From the NCBI RefSeq assembly GCF_014648635.1, contig NZ_BMRM01000003.1:434001-498000 (forward strand): a stretch of 64,000 bases of DNA, in the 5' to 3' direction. Positions 1-7,237 of this stretch are shown here, piece after piece. This DNA comes from Streptomyces cinerochromogenes (GTDB lineage: Bacteria; Actinomycetota; Actinomycetes; Streptomycetales; Streptomycetaceae). Under the pieces are notes generated by a model that worked only from the letters and a program-made list of their open reading frames with translations, was not told the origin of the DNA and searched no databases. The translations under genes and the position numbers were made by a program. The number at the start of each line of letters is the position of its first letter. Within the stretch, counting starts at the first letter, position 1.

Positions 1-82
1 TACGGTCGGCGGGGACGCCGGCGGCGGACGCTCCCGGCGTCCCCGCCGGACGGAACCGTTCCAGGAAGTCCCGCAAGCTCAT
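1..82 (-). CDS. N-terminal fragment of a hypothetical protein running off the left edge
   Basis: An ATG on the minus strand at 82 is preceded by AGGAGG six bases upstream and opens a frame that stays open to the window edge. The 27 visible residues start MSLRDFLERFRPAGTPG. I recall similar starts in Streptomyces hypothetical proteins but cannot name a family. It is divergent from the CBS-BON gene at 250, so the two share the 83-249 control region. The start is well supported by the ribosome binding site; the function is unknown because most of the gene lies outside. Confidence 0.6.
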   Translation of the reverse strand, partial: MSLRDFLERFRPAGTPGASAAGVPADR

Positions 83-170
83 CGGCGGCCTCCTGCCGAT
101 CGGCTGCTCCTCCAGTCTCACCGTTGCCGCTCCGGCCCGCACCGGATAGGGCCGTCACGCCGTTCGTGCA

Positions 171-184
171 GGGCCGTTCGGCTC
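171..184. promoter_or_regulatory. Candidate dormancy-regulator box GGGCC-N4-GGCCC (one mismatch)
   Basis: GGGCCGTTCGGCTC matches the recurring palindrome GGGCC-N4-GGCCC with one mismatch. A weaker copy sharing the left arm starts at 149, 22 bp upstream. The site lies about 66-79 bp before the CBS-BON start at 250. The operator role is inferred from recurrence upstream of other stress genes of this island. Confidence 0.4.
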
Positions 185-249
185 TAGGCACGGGGTGCGA
201 GGGCGCAAGACTGGGACGGTAGGCAACCCGACGGATGCAGGAGGCCGCC

Positions 250-1113
250 GTGAACGAGCACGAGAACCTCTCCGTGGGGGCCGACGCCCGGCGGAACGTG
301 CCCGCACGCCCCTGGAGCCCCGGTGAGACGACGCGGCAGGACACGCTGCTCCGCTACCTCGGTGCCGTGGCCACCGCCGCGGCCAAGCACGCGGGCCCGG
401 AAGCGCAGGCCCCGTCCTCCCCCGTGAGCACCGCGGCCCTCCCTGCTCCGCCGCCCGCACCCCCGCCCGAACGCGCACTGCCCCTGGTGCGGGACGTGAT
501 GGACGTGCCGGCCGCGTCGGTGCGCGAGAGCCTGTCCTACCGTGACATCGCCCGCTTGCTGGCACGCGAGCACGCGGGGGCGCTCCCCGTCGTGGACGCG
601 GAGGACCACGTGATCGGCGTCGTGTCGGAGTCCGACCTGCTGGCCAAGGTGGCCTTCGAGGCGTCCGGTCACCGGCCCGGGCCGATCGGCAGACTGCGCG
701 AGCGCCGGATCCACGGCAAGGCCCGTGGGGACACGGCCGCCGACCTGATGACGAGTCCTGCGATCACGGTCCTGCCGGGCGCGACGGTGGCCGAGGCCGC
801 CTGGCTCGCCGCGCTGTCCAGGCTGAAGCGGATGCCCGTCACCGACCACGGGGGCCGCCTGGTGGGCATGGTGGGCCGGGACGCGCTGCTGCAGGCGCTC
901 ATCAGGGACGACGACGGTATCCGCGCGGAGGTCGAGGCCATGATCCAGGCCTGCTGCCCACCGGCCGAGCGGGACACCGTCACCGCGGCCGTGCATGACG
1001 GCATCGTGGAGCTGACCGGGCGGATGCCCTCGGCGTCAGTGGCCCGGCTGGTGGCGGAGGTCGAGGCGATCGCCGACGTCGTCGAGGTGAAGAACCTGCT
1101 CACCGCCGCCTGA
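250..1113 (+). CDS. CBS-domain pair protein with C-terminal BON domain
   Basis: This 287-residue cytoplasmic protein has a Pro/Ala-rich N-terminal third, then two CBS motifs (VMDVPAASVRESLSYRDIA and LMTSPAITVLPGATVAEAA regions) and a C-terminal BON-like domain (VTAAVHDGIVELTGRMPSA). CBS pairs bind adenosyl ligands and sense energy state; BON domains often bind phospholipid or cyclic nucleotide ligands. GTG 250 is chosen over ATG 235 because AGGAGG at 239-244 sits correctly only for 250. It is one of three CBS-BON proteins here and has the longest N-terminal extension. The ligand is unknown. Confidence 0.85.
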   Translation: MNEHENLSVGADARRNVPARPWSPGETTRQDTLLRYLGAVATAAAKHAGPEAQAPSSPVSTAALPAPPPAPPPERALPLVRDVMDVPAASVRESLSYRDIARLLAREHAGALPVVDAEDHVIGVVSESDLLAKVAFEASGHRPGPIGRLRERRIHGKARGDTAADLMTSPAITVLPGATVAEAAWLAALSRLKRMPVTDHGGRLVGMVGRDALLQALIRDDDGIRAEVEAMIQACCPPAERDTVTAAVHDGIVELTGRMPSASVARLVAEVEAIADVVEVKNLLTAA

Positions 1114-1222
1114 CACCGCGTCGACTCACCGCCGCCTGACGCTGCGGCACAGCTTCTTGCCGCTCTCCCGGCTGGCCGGACCGCCCCGCGCAGCGTGAGG
1201 ATGTCACGTTTCCGGGGCGGGA

Positions 1223-1264
1223 GGCCGACTGGCGGCGGCCGACTGGCGGCGGCCGACTGGCGGC
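1223..1264. repeat. Three tandem copies of a 14-bp unit
   Basis: The unit GGCCGACTGGCGGC is repeated exactly three times at 1223, 1237 and 1251. It lies in the 576-bp gene-free interval (1114-1689) between convergent CBS-BON genes. An 18-bp unit (GGCGGGAGCCCGGCCGGT-like) is repeated twice immediately after, near 1262-1297, and a GGTCCAGAGACGG unit twice near 1324-1350. No coding gene is supported there. Confidence 0.85.
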
Positions 1265-1378
1265 GGGAGCCCGGCCGGTGGCGGGAGCCCGGCCGGCCCG
1301 GGTCCCTGGCTCGGCCCGTCCGGGTCCAGAGACGGTGGTCCAGAGACGGGGACGGTACTGACGGCCGGTCGGCGCGCC

Positions 1379-1463
1379 GGGACCGCACGAGTTCCCGGGG
1401 ACCGCACGAGTTCGCCGGGACCGCATGAGTTCGTGGGGACCGCACGAGTTCGCCGGGACCGCA
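1379..1463. repeat. About 4.5 tandem copies of a 19-bp unit
   Basis: GGGACCGCACGAGTTC recurs at 1379, 1398, 1417 (one change, CATGAG), 1436 and partially at 1455, a strict 19-bp period. It belongs to the same repeat-rich convergent interval as the 14-bp array. Function is unknown; replication slippage or a structural or terminator role are possibilities. Copy number may vary between strains. Confidence 0.85.
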
Positions 1464-1689
1464 GGCGGCGCCAGGACCGCAGGCGACGGGTGATCTTCGC
1501 CGGACCGGGCGGTCTTTCGCCGGACCGGGTGGCCGGGCCGGGTGGCCGGCCCGGGTGGTCCTCGCCCGGGAAGCATCGACTTCCCCGCGGTCGCTCACCA
1601 CCTGACGGAGCCGGCCGATCCCTGCCGGAGCCGGCTGGCCGGGGGCGGCCGGCTCCGGGTCCCCGCGGCTGCGGTCGCAGCTCCTCCGG

Positions 1690-2346
1690 TTACCGCGTCC
1701 CGTCCTCGTGAGCGAGGTCGAAATCCACGTCGACCACCCCTTCGACAGCCCTCACCAGCCGTGCGGCCACCGGGACGAGCGCGGTGTCGCGGATCCGCCC
1801 GACGAGCGTCACGACACCGTCGTGCACCTCCACCCGGACCACCGACGACGGCGGCGGGAAGAGGTAGGAGGCGATCTCGCGCCGGACCTCCTCGGCGATG
1901 TCCTCGTCGGCACGCAGGAAGACCTTGAGCAGGTCGGCCCGGCTGACGACGCCCGCCAGCAACCCGGCGTCGTCCACCACCGGCAGCCTCTTGATCCCCT
2001 CCCGCGCCATGACGCGCGCTGCCTCGGCGAGGGTGGCGCCGGCCCGGACCGTGACGGCGGGCCAGGACATCAGATCTCCGGCGGTGAGGGCACCGGCCTT
2101 CGCCGTGTCCACGGGCCGGCGCAGCCGGAGGCGGTCCGCGTCGGGGGCGTCCCGGAGTTCCTCCTTGGGCAGCAGGTCGGCCTCGGAGACCACACCGATC
2201 ACCCGGCCCTCGCCCTCGATCACGGGGAGGGCACTGACCTGCCAGTCCTGCATCAGCCGCACGATCTCCTTGAAGGGGGCCCGCCGGCCGACGGCGGCGA
2301 CCGTCTGGGTCATGACATCGCTGACGATGTGGGGGGTGCCGTGCAT
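1690..2346 (-). CDS. CBS-domain pair protein with C-terminal BON domain
   Basis: The 218-residue protein has CBS1 at about residues 8-65 (IVSDVMTQTVAAVG to VVSEADLLPKEE), CBS2 at about 88-150 (LMSWPAVTVRAGATLAEAAR to VVSRADLLKVF) and BON at about 160-215. It is closely paralogous to the product of 11993-12655. ATG 2346 is used because AGGGAG lies upstream and the residues encoded farther upstream are low-complexity Arg/Ala/Pro. It diverges from the universal stress gene at 2531; two tandem palindromic boxes lie between them. Likely role is a cytoplasmic energy-state sensor; the target is unknown. Confidence 0.88.
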   Translation of the reverse strand: MHGTPHIVSDVMTQTVAAVGRRAPFKEIVRLMQDWQVSALPVIEGEGRVIGVVSEADLLPKEELRDAPDADRLRLRRPVDTAKAGALTAGDLMSWPAVTVRAGATLAEAARVMAREGIKRLPVVDDAGLLAGVVSRADLLKVFLRADEDIAEEVRREIASYLFPPPSSVVRVEVHDGVVTLVGRIRDTALVPVAARLVRAVEGVVDVDFDLAHEDGTR

Positions 2347-2417
2347 GGTGACTCCCTGAAGCTTGCGCCGGGGTGTACGGCTCCTTCCAGGGTGAGTCGC
2401 GGGCCGGTGGCGTGCCA

Positions 2418-2451
2418 GGGCCGCCCGGCCCCGGATCGGGCCGTGTGGCCC
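2418..2451. promoter_or_regulatory. Two tandem GGGCC-N4-GGCCC boxes, 20 bp apart
   Basis: GGGCCGCCCGGCCC at 2418-2431 and GGGCCGTGTGGCCC at 2438-2451 both match GGGCC-N4-GGCCC perfectly and start exactly 20 bp apart, placing them on the same DNA face. They lie between the divergent CBS-BON (2346) and universal stress (2531) genes. Tandem palindromes at this spacing are a known trait of DosR/DevR-controlled promoters. Binding here is inferred. Confidence 0.55.
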
Positions 2452-2530
2452 CTGATGCCACCGGCACCGCGCCGACACGCTGGTACCAGGCACATCGCAA
2501 CGGGACACATCGCAACGGGAGGCGGAGAGC

Positions 2531-3436
2531 ATGAACCGAAGCGTGACCGTGGGCCTGGACGACTCACCCGAGAGCCGGGCCGCAGCCGAGTGGGCGGCGC
2601 GCGAAGCGCTGCTGCGCGGCCTGCCCCTGAAGATCGTGCACGTGCAGGAGCCGACACCCCGCTACGTGGCCCGGACCCCCTTGCTCGACCTCGACGGCTA
2701 CCGGCGGTGGGCCGAGCGGTTGGCACACGAGTCCGCGGACGGCATCCGGCTCCGCCACCCCGGCATCGAGGTGACCACCGAGCAGCTCACGGGGACCGCG
2801 GCCGACGTCCTGTGCGAGGCGGCAGGCTTCGCCGAGCTGCTGGTGCTGGGCTCAAGGGGCCTCGGCCGGGTCGGCGGGTTCATGGTCGGTTCGGTGAGCC
2901 TGGGCGTCGTGGCCCGCGCGGAGCGCCCGGTGGTGCTGGTGCGGGCGGGCGAGCAGGCCGCCGACGAGCACGGGATGGATCCGGCAGGGGTGCCCTCCGC
3001 TGCGGCGCCCTTCCGGCCGGTCGTGCTCGGCCTGGACATCGCTGAGCCGGACGACACGCTTCTGGGGTTCGCCTTCGACGCGGCCGCTCGCCGGAAAGCC
3101 GCCCTGCGGGCCGTCCACGCCTGGCCGGAGCCGCCGACCTCCCTCCACGGATTCGCCACGGACGCCGAATTCCACGACTCACTCGCACGCGGACAGGCCT
3201 CGCTCCTCGGCAAGGTGCTGGGTCCCTGGCGGGAGAAGTTCCCGGACGTCGAGGTGATCGAGGCGAGCCGGTGCGGCAGCGCCGCGCAGGTCCTTGTCAG
3301 CGATTCCCGGGACGCCTCGCTCGTGGTCGTCGGCCGGCGCATCCGCACCGGCTCGTTCGGCACGCACATCGGCCACGTCACCCAGTCCGCCCTTCACCAC
3401 ATCGCCGCCCCCGTCGCGGTCGTCGCACACAGCTGA
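2531..3436 (+). CDS. Universal stress protein, tandem UspA domains
   Basis: This 301-residue protein has two UspA domains, about 3-140 and 160-300. Domain 1 ends in a GSRGLGR-type stretch followed by GSVSLGVVARAERPVVLV, the usual G-X2-G-X9-G(S/T) ATP-binding pattern. In domain 2 the equivalent loop is GRRIRTGSFGTHIGHV. ATP-binding USPs of this layout are abundant in the DosR regulon of mycobacteria. GGGAGGCGGAGAGC precedes ATG 2531. The next gene (3498) is a second USP after 61 bp, probably in the same operon. The likely role is survival under hypoxia or energy stress; the exact partner is unknown. Confidence 0.92.
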   Translation: MNRSVTVGLDDSPESRAAAEWAAREALLRGLPLKIVHVQEPTPRYVARTPLLDLDGYRRWAERLAHESADGIRLRHPGIEVTTEQLTGTAADVLCEAAGFAELLVLGSRGLGRVGGFMVGSVSLGVVARAERPVVLVRAGEQAADEHGMDPAGVPSAAAPFRPVVLGLDIAEPDDTLLGFAFDAAARRKAALRAVHAWPEPPTSLHGFATDAEFHDSLARGQASLLGKVLGPWREKFPDVEVIEASRCGSAAQVLVSDSRDASLVVVGRRIRTGSFGTHIGHVTQSALHHIAAPVAVVAHS

Positions 3437-3448
3437 GCCGCCGTCCCC

Positions 3449-3496
3449 GAGGAGACAACCGAGGAGACAACCGAGGAGACAACCGAGGAGACAAGC
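3449..3496 (+). repeat. Four tandem 12-bp repeats, each carrying a Shine-Dalgarno core
   Basis: The unit GAGGAGACAACC occurs at 3449, 3461, 3473 and 3485; the last copy has one change (GAGGAGACAAGC). Each copy has GAGGAG, and the last is the ribosome binding site of ATG 3498. The array fills almost all of the gap between the two universal stress genes. Whether the extra copies change ribosome loading or arose by slippage is unknown. Confidence 0.9.
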
Positions 3497-3497
3497 C

Positions 3498-4406
3498 ATG
3501 AAGGCATCAGCCGCACCGGCCTCCGGAGAACTCGTGGACCTTCCGGTCGTCGTCGGTGTCGACGGCTCGGAGCCCAGCCTGCGAGCCGCGGAGTGGGCTG
3601 CCGACGAGGCGGCCCTTCGCGGGGCGTCGCTCCGACTGGTGTACGCCTCGCTCTGGGAGCGTTACGAAGGCGCAGCCCTGGCCGATGACCTCGGCAGGCC
3701 CTCGGAGGAGGTGATGGCCGAGGACGTCGTCGAGACTGCCGAGCGGCGCGCCCGTCGCCGGCAGCCGGGCTTGAAGGTCACCACCGACATCCTGCCCGAG
3801 GAAGCCGAGTGCAGCTTGATCCGCGAAAGCCACAGCGCCCTCTCCTTGGTCCTCGGCTGCCGCGGCCGCAGCGGTGTGACGGAGGCACTTCTCGGCTCCG
3901 TGAGCCTCGCGGTGGCCGGGCACGCGCACTGCCCTGTGATCGTGCTGCGCGGAAGCCACGACACGCGGATCCGCTCGGGCGCCGACGGCCGGGTCGTCCT
4001 GGGTGTGGGTGAGGATCCGGCGGGCTCGGCCGCCCTGCGGTTCGCGGCCGAGGAGGCCCTGCTGCGCGGAAGCACACTGGAGGCCGTACGTGCCTGGCGA
4101 CGGCCATTGCACGAGCCCCGCGCACATCCGCTGATCGTCGGAGATCCTGCCCACCTCCACGAGGCGCAGGCGGCGGAACGGGTGGAGGAGGCGCTGGGGG
4201 CCGTACCGGCCGGGCTGCACGTGCAGCGCCGTACGATCGAGGGCTTCGCCCGTGACGCCCTGCTGGCCGTCTCCCGCGGGGCGGACCTGCTCGTCGTCGG
4301 CGCCCGGCGCCGGCAGGGCCGCTGCGGGCTCCAGCTCGGCCGCGTCGCCCATGGGGTGCTTCACCACGCGGCCTGCCCGGTGGCCGTCGTACCGGAACCC
4401 CTCTGA
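3498..4406 (+). CDS. Universal stress protein, tandem UspA domains
   Basis: The 302-residue product has two UspA domains (about 12-150 and 163-300). Domain 1 has GCRGRSGVTEALLGSVSLAVAG and domain 2 GARRRQGRCGLQLGRVAHGV, matching the nucleotide-binding loop of ATP-type USPs. ATG 3498 is fixed by the GAGGAG of the fourth repeat unit upstream. It is probably translated from the same mRNA as the upstream USP. It ends with CPVAVVPEP, the usual final beta strand. Cytoplasmic; role in stress survival inferred from family and island context. Confidence 0.92.
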   Translation: MKASAAPASGELVDLPVVVGVDGSEPSLRAAEWAADEAALRGASLRLVYASLWERYEGAALADDLGRPSEEVMAEDVVETAERRARRRQPGLKVTTDILPEEAECSLIRESHSALSLVLGCRGRSGVTEALLGSVSLAVAGHAHCPVIVLRGSHDTRIRSGADGRVVLGVGEDPAGSAALRFAAEEALLRGSTLEAVRAWRRPLHEPRAHPLIVGDPAHLHEAQAAERVEEALGAVPAGLHVQRRTIEGFARDALLAVSRGADLLVVGARRRQGRCGLQLGRVAHGVLHHAACPVAVVPEPL

Positions 4407-4480
4407 GCCGAACGGGCCTCGGCGCGACCCCGGCGGCGCCGGCCCGGGCTTGCGGTTGTGCGGTCGATGCCGTTCGGCTC
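4405..4480. terminator. Long-loop inverted repeat between convergent genes
   Basis: GAGCCGAACGG at 4405-4415 (overlapping the stop of the second USP) is the exact reverse complement of 4470-4480. The loop of about 54 bases contains its own GC-rich dyad. No T-run follows. It sits between convergent genes, so a terminator or mRNA-end structure is the natural guess; the long loop makes this tentative. Confidence 0.35.
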
Positions 4481-4533
4481 CGCATGCGTCCTTGGGGATC
4501 GGCCGCACGCCCCTCCTTCCCCCGGGATCGGGC

Positions 4534-5700
4534 TCACGCGTCCTTCGGGAAGCGCGGGCCGGCGCCGCGCGGTGCCGCGGGGGCCGTCGGCCATGTCAGG
4601 GCGCGGGTGATGTCGGCGAGGGTCAGGATGCCTACCAGGTGTTCGGCGTCGAGCACCACCGCGCGGCGGACGGGGCCGGCCTGCAGGCGGGGCAGCAGGT
4701 CGAGCACCGGTTCGTCGGGTGCGGCCGTGACGATGTCGCCGAGAGGGAGCATCACGTCGCGGACCTTCGTGCTCGCCCGGGCCTGCGCCGGTGTCGCCTC
4801 GACCCGCCGCACGGTGAGCAGACCGGCCACCGAGCCGTCGGCCGTCAGCACCGGAAAGGCCGAGTGCCGGTAGGAACCGAAGGGCCCCTCGGCCAGGAAG
4901 TCGGCGAGGGTCGCCGTGTCCGGAACCGTGACCGGGTCCGGGGTCATGACACGGCTGACCGGGACACCGCCCAGCACGCCCCGCATCTCGGCCTGGCGGA
5001 CCTCCGCGGTCGCGGCGCTGATCAGGAACCAGCCGATCAGAGCGGGCCACAGCCCCGACAGGTGGTGCCCGAAGAGTACGGCCGCGAAGCCGGTCACCAC
5101 CATGAACCAGCCCAGCGCCCGGCCCGCCGCGGACGCGCCCCGGGTGGCCCGCAACCGGTCACCGGTGCGGTGCCACAGGTACGCCCGCAGCAGCCGTCCC
5201 CCGTCCAGCGGGGCGGCGGGCAGCGCGTTGAAGACGGCCAGGAGGATGTTGATCGCGGACAGCCAGGCGACCGCCTCGACCACCAGCCCCGACGTGTGCA
5301 GCGCGTCCAGTCCCGCGGCGACACCGGCGAGCACACCACCGGCCAGGAGACTGGTGAGCGGCCCCACGGCGGCGATGCGTAGTTCCGCGGCCGGGGTCGC
5401 GGCCTCGCTGTGCAGCCGTGCGGCGCCGCCCAGCATCCACAGGGTGATGCCGTCCACCTGGACGCCGTTGCGGCGGGCCACCACGGCGTGGGCCAACTCG
5501 TGTGCCAGCAGCGAGGCGAGGAAGACGATCGCGGTCAGCACGGCCAGAGACCAGTACTGCCCGGCGGAGTGGCCCGGATGAGCGGTGGGGAATTCACCAC
5601 GCGCGAGAGTGACCGTCACCAGCACGAGGATGACCAGGACGCTCCAGTGCAGGCCGACCCGGACGCCGGCGATCCGCCCGAGAGACAGCGACTCGTTCAT
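4534..5700 (-). CDS. Site-2 protease family zinc metalloprotease with CBS domains (Rip3-like)
   Basis: The 388-residue membrane protein has the zinc motif HELAH (H67, E68, H71) in a transmembrane helix and NALPAAPLDGG (D166) as the second active-site element, the signature of site-2 proteases. About six hydrophobic segments fill residues 15-240. A cytoplasmic tail carries two CBS motifs (about 245-305, 315-375). This architecture matches SpoIVFB/Rip3-type proteases, which cleave membrane-bound anti-sigma factors or signal proteins. ATG 5700 begins MNESLSLGRIAGVRVGLHWS, a typical start of the family. It lies 86 bp downstream of the Rv1733c-like gene, likely one operon. The substrate is unknown. 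Confidence 0.9.
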   Translation of the reverse strand: MNESLSLGRIAGVRVGLHWSVLVILVLVTVTLARGEFPTAHPGHSAGQYWSLAVLTAIVFLASLLAHELAHAVVARRNGVQVDGITLWMLGGAARLHSEAATPAAELRIAAVGPLTSLLAGGVLAGVAAGLDALHTSGLVVEAVAWLSAINILLAVFNALPAAPLDGGRLLRAYLWHRTGDRLRATRGASAAGRALGWFMVVTGFAAVLFGHHLSGLWPALIGWFLISAATAEVRQAEMRGVLGGVPVSRVMTPDPVTVPDTATLADFLAEGPFGSYRHSAFPVLTADGSVAGLLTVRRVEATPAQARASTKVRDVMLPLGDIVTAAPDEPVLDLLPRLQAGPVRRAVVLDAEHLVGILTLADITRALTWPTAPAAPRGAGPRFPKDA

Positions 5701-5786
5701 GAACCTCGCCTCGTCCTCCAGCTTGCGTGCGGAGGGCCGCCGTGCCGCTCGACGGTGCGAGGGGCCCGGCCCTCGGCCGGTACGGT

Positions 5787-6359
5787 TCACCCCGCCCTCG
5801 GACCCCACCGGGGTCCGACGAGGTTCCACTCCTGGTCCCAGCGAGCCATGCGGCGCCGGTCGAGCCGTGCTCGTGCGACGGCGCCCGCCGCGAACACCGG
5901 AGCCGCCAGGGCCAGGGCGGCCGCGGCGCCGAAGAGAGCCGCCTCGACGTGTCCCTGGGACCCGCCCGTCGGCTGCGCGAGCAGGAGACGGCCCCGGTCG
6001 TCCTGCCAGGCCGTCACCCGGGCTCCTGCCTTCAGGCCTCCGTCGACCATCGTGTGCCCGGTGCGCGAGGTGCCGTCCGGAGCCGTCCAGCGCACTGCCC
6101 CCCGGACCCGGCCGTCCGTCGACCAGTCCGCCGCGAAGCCGTGCGGCGCGTCGGACACGAGGACCGCTCGAACGGCGTGTCTGTGAGCGCGTTGCTCCGC
6201 GTACGCGTGGTCGGCGGCCTGGGCCGTCACCAGTGCGGCGAGGGCACCACCGACCACGGCGACCACCCAGACCACCAGGACGATCCAGGCCTCGACGATG
6301 TCCTCGTGCCGCCGCAGCGGATTGCTCCGCCACCGCCACAGCCACTGTGTGGTGCTCAT
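5787..6359 (-). CDS. Rv1733c-like two-helix membrane protein
   Basis: This 190-residue protein has an N-terminal helix at about 24-46 (AWIVLVVWVVAVVGGALAAL), an extracytoplasmic central region (about 50-140) with WSTDGRVRGAVRW and GLKAGARVTAWQDDRGRLL, and a second helix at about 140-162. This is the layout of the DosR-regulon protein Rv1733c, whose function is unknown. GAGGAGG precedes ATG 6359. The upstream region has GGGCC-N4-GGCCC at 6426-6439. Together with the downstream site-2 protease it probably forms a membrane stress unit. Confidence 0.75.
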   Translation of the reverse strand: MSTTQWLWRWRSNPLRRHEDIVEAWIVLVVWVVAVVGGALAALVTAQAADHAYAEQRAHRHAVRAVLVSDAPHGFAADWSTDGRVRGAVRWTAPDGTSRTGHTMVDGGLKAGARVTAWQDDRGRLLLAQPTGGSQGHVEAALFGAAAALALAAPVFAAGAVARARLDRRRMARWDQEWNLVGPRWGPRAG

Positions 6360-6425
6360 CGCGGAACACCTCCTCGTCCTGGTGACTACTTAAGAACGGT
6401 GGCTCGGGCCGGCCGGCGCCCACAG

Positions 6426-6439
6426 GGGCCGACGGGCCC
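6426..6439. promoter_or_regulatory. GGGCC-N4-GGCCC box upstream of the Rv1733c-like gene
   Basis: GGGCCGACGGGCCC is a perfect match to the recurring palindrome, 67-80 bp before the start at 6359. A poor second copy (GGGCCGCTCGGGGT) starts at 6447, 21 bp away. The rest of the 247-bp gap to the next gene holds nothing recognised. The regulatory role is inferred. Confidence 0.45.
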
Positions 6440-6606
6440 CTCCGACGGGCCGCTCGGGGTCCGCTTTCAGGGCCGCGGGAGGCCATAGGTCCCCAGGAAC
6501 CGCTGAGGGTCCGCCCCGCGCCTCCCTGCCGTGACGAGAGCCGGGACGCCGCGTCAGGATGTGAGGCTGCCGCCCCGCCACGGCTGCTCCGACCGCACGT
6601 CGCGTG

Positions 6607-7065
6607 TCACCCGGTCGCCTTCGCCGCGCCGCCCGTCCGCGTGAGGAGGACACCGGTGACCAGCTCGGGATGGATGCGCACCGCCTGCCTCCTGCCCTCC
6701 GTCGGCACCCCGGGCGGCAGAAGACCGCGGATGCGCACCAGTTCCGCCGGGTCGCTCACCAGGTGGGCGTATCCCGTGACGACGACGCTCCAGCCGAGGT
6801 GGGTGTCCGGGTCGATGACATCGGCCTCGTACGCCACGACGACGCCCGTGCCACCGGACTGCTGGGCGTACGAGGTGAGAGCGGCACCCTCGGGGGCGAC
6901 GATGACTATGTCCCCGTCGTCCAGGATGTGGTTGACCGGGCGGACGGCGGGCAGGGCCTGCCGGGTGAAGACGATCCTTCCCAGGGACACACTGCCCAGC
7001 AACCGCAGTGCCTCGGCTTGGTCGAGGTCGACGCGCCGGTGCGCCGGCTCGTGGTCGTGGGTCAT
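6607..7065 (-). CDS. Pyridoxamine 5'-phosphate oxidase-fold flavin/F420-type protein
   Basis: The 152-residue protein has the split-barrel pattern of this family: LLGSVSLGRIVFTRQALPAVRPVNHILDDG near residues 22-52, then an YAQQSGGTGVVVAYEAD strand and WSVVVTGYAHLV. Members bind FMN, F420 or heme-like ligands and many reduce unknown substrates; mycobacterial dormancy regulons contain several. ATG 7065 (MTHDHEP) has a GAAGAAG-like ribosome site. It lies downstream of, and in the same direction as, pyruvate phosphate dikinase after 172 bp, with a candidate operator in between. Confidence 0.8.
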   Translation of the reverse strand: MTHDHEPAHRRVDLDQAEALRLLGSVSLGRIVFTRQALPAVRPVNHILDDGDIVIVAPEGAALTSYAQQSGGTGVVVAYEADVIDPDTHLGWSVVVTGYAHLVSDPAELVRIRGLLPPGVPTEGRRQAVRIHPELVTGVLLTRTGGAAKATG

Positions 7066-7199
7066 GGCTGCACTTCTTCTCAGGGTACGGATCCTGTTCT
7101 CACCGGCTGCGACCGATCCCTCCGGAGACGTTGCGCGCCGCCGCCCGGTACGGCTGCGGCTCCTGTCCTCACCGTCCTGCACGGGATGCGTGTCCGCTA

Positions 7200-7235
7200 C
7201 TGCCCTTCGGCCCCGGGGGAGGGGCCGGACGTCCC
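7200..7235. promoter_or_regulatory. Pair of GGGCC-N4-GGCCC-like boxes before the PNPOx-fold gene
   Basis: GGGCCGGACGTCCC at 7222-7235 has one mismatch to the palindrome. CTGCCCTTCGGCCC at 7200-7213 has a perfect right arm and two mismatches on the left, and starts 22 bp away. They lie between the dikinase stop (7238) and the PNPOx-fold start (7065). The role is inferred from the repeated pattern. Confidence 0.4.
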
Positions 7236-7237
7236 TC

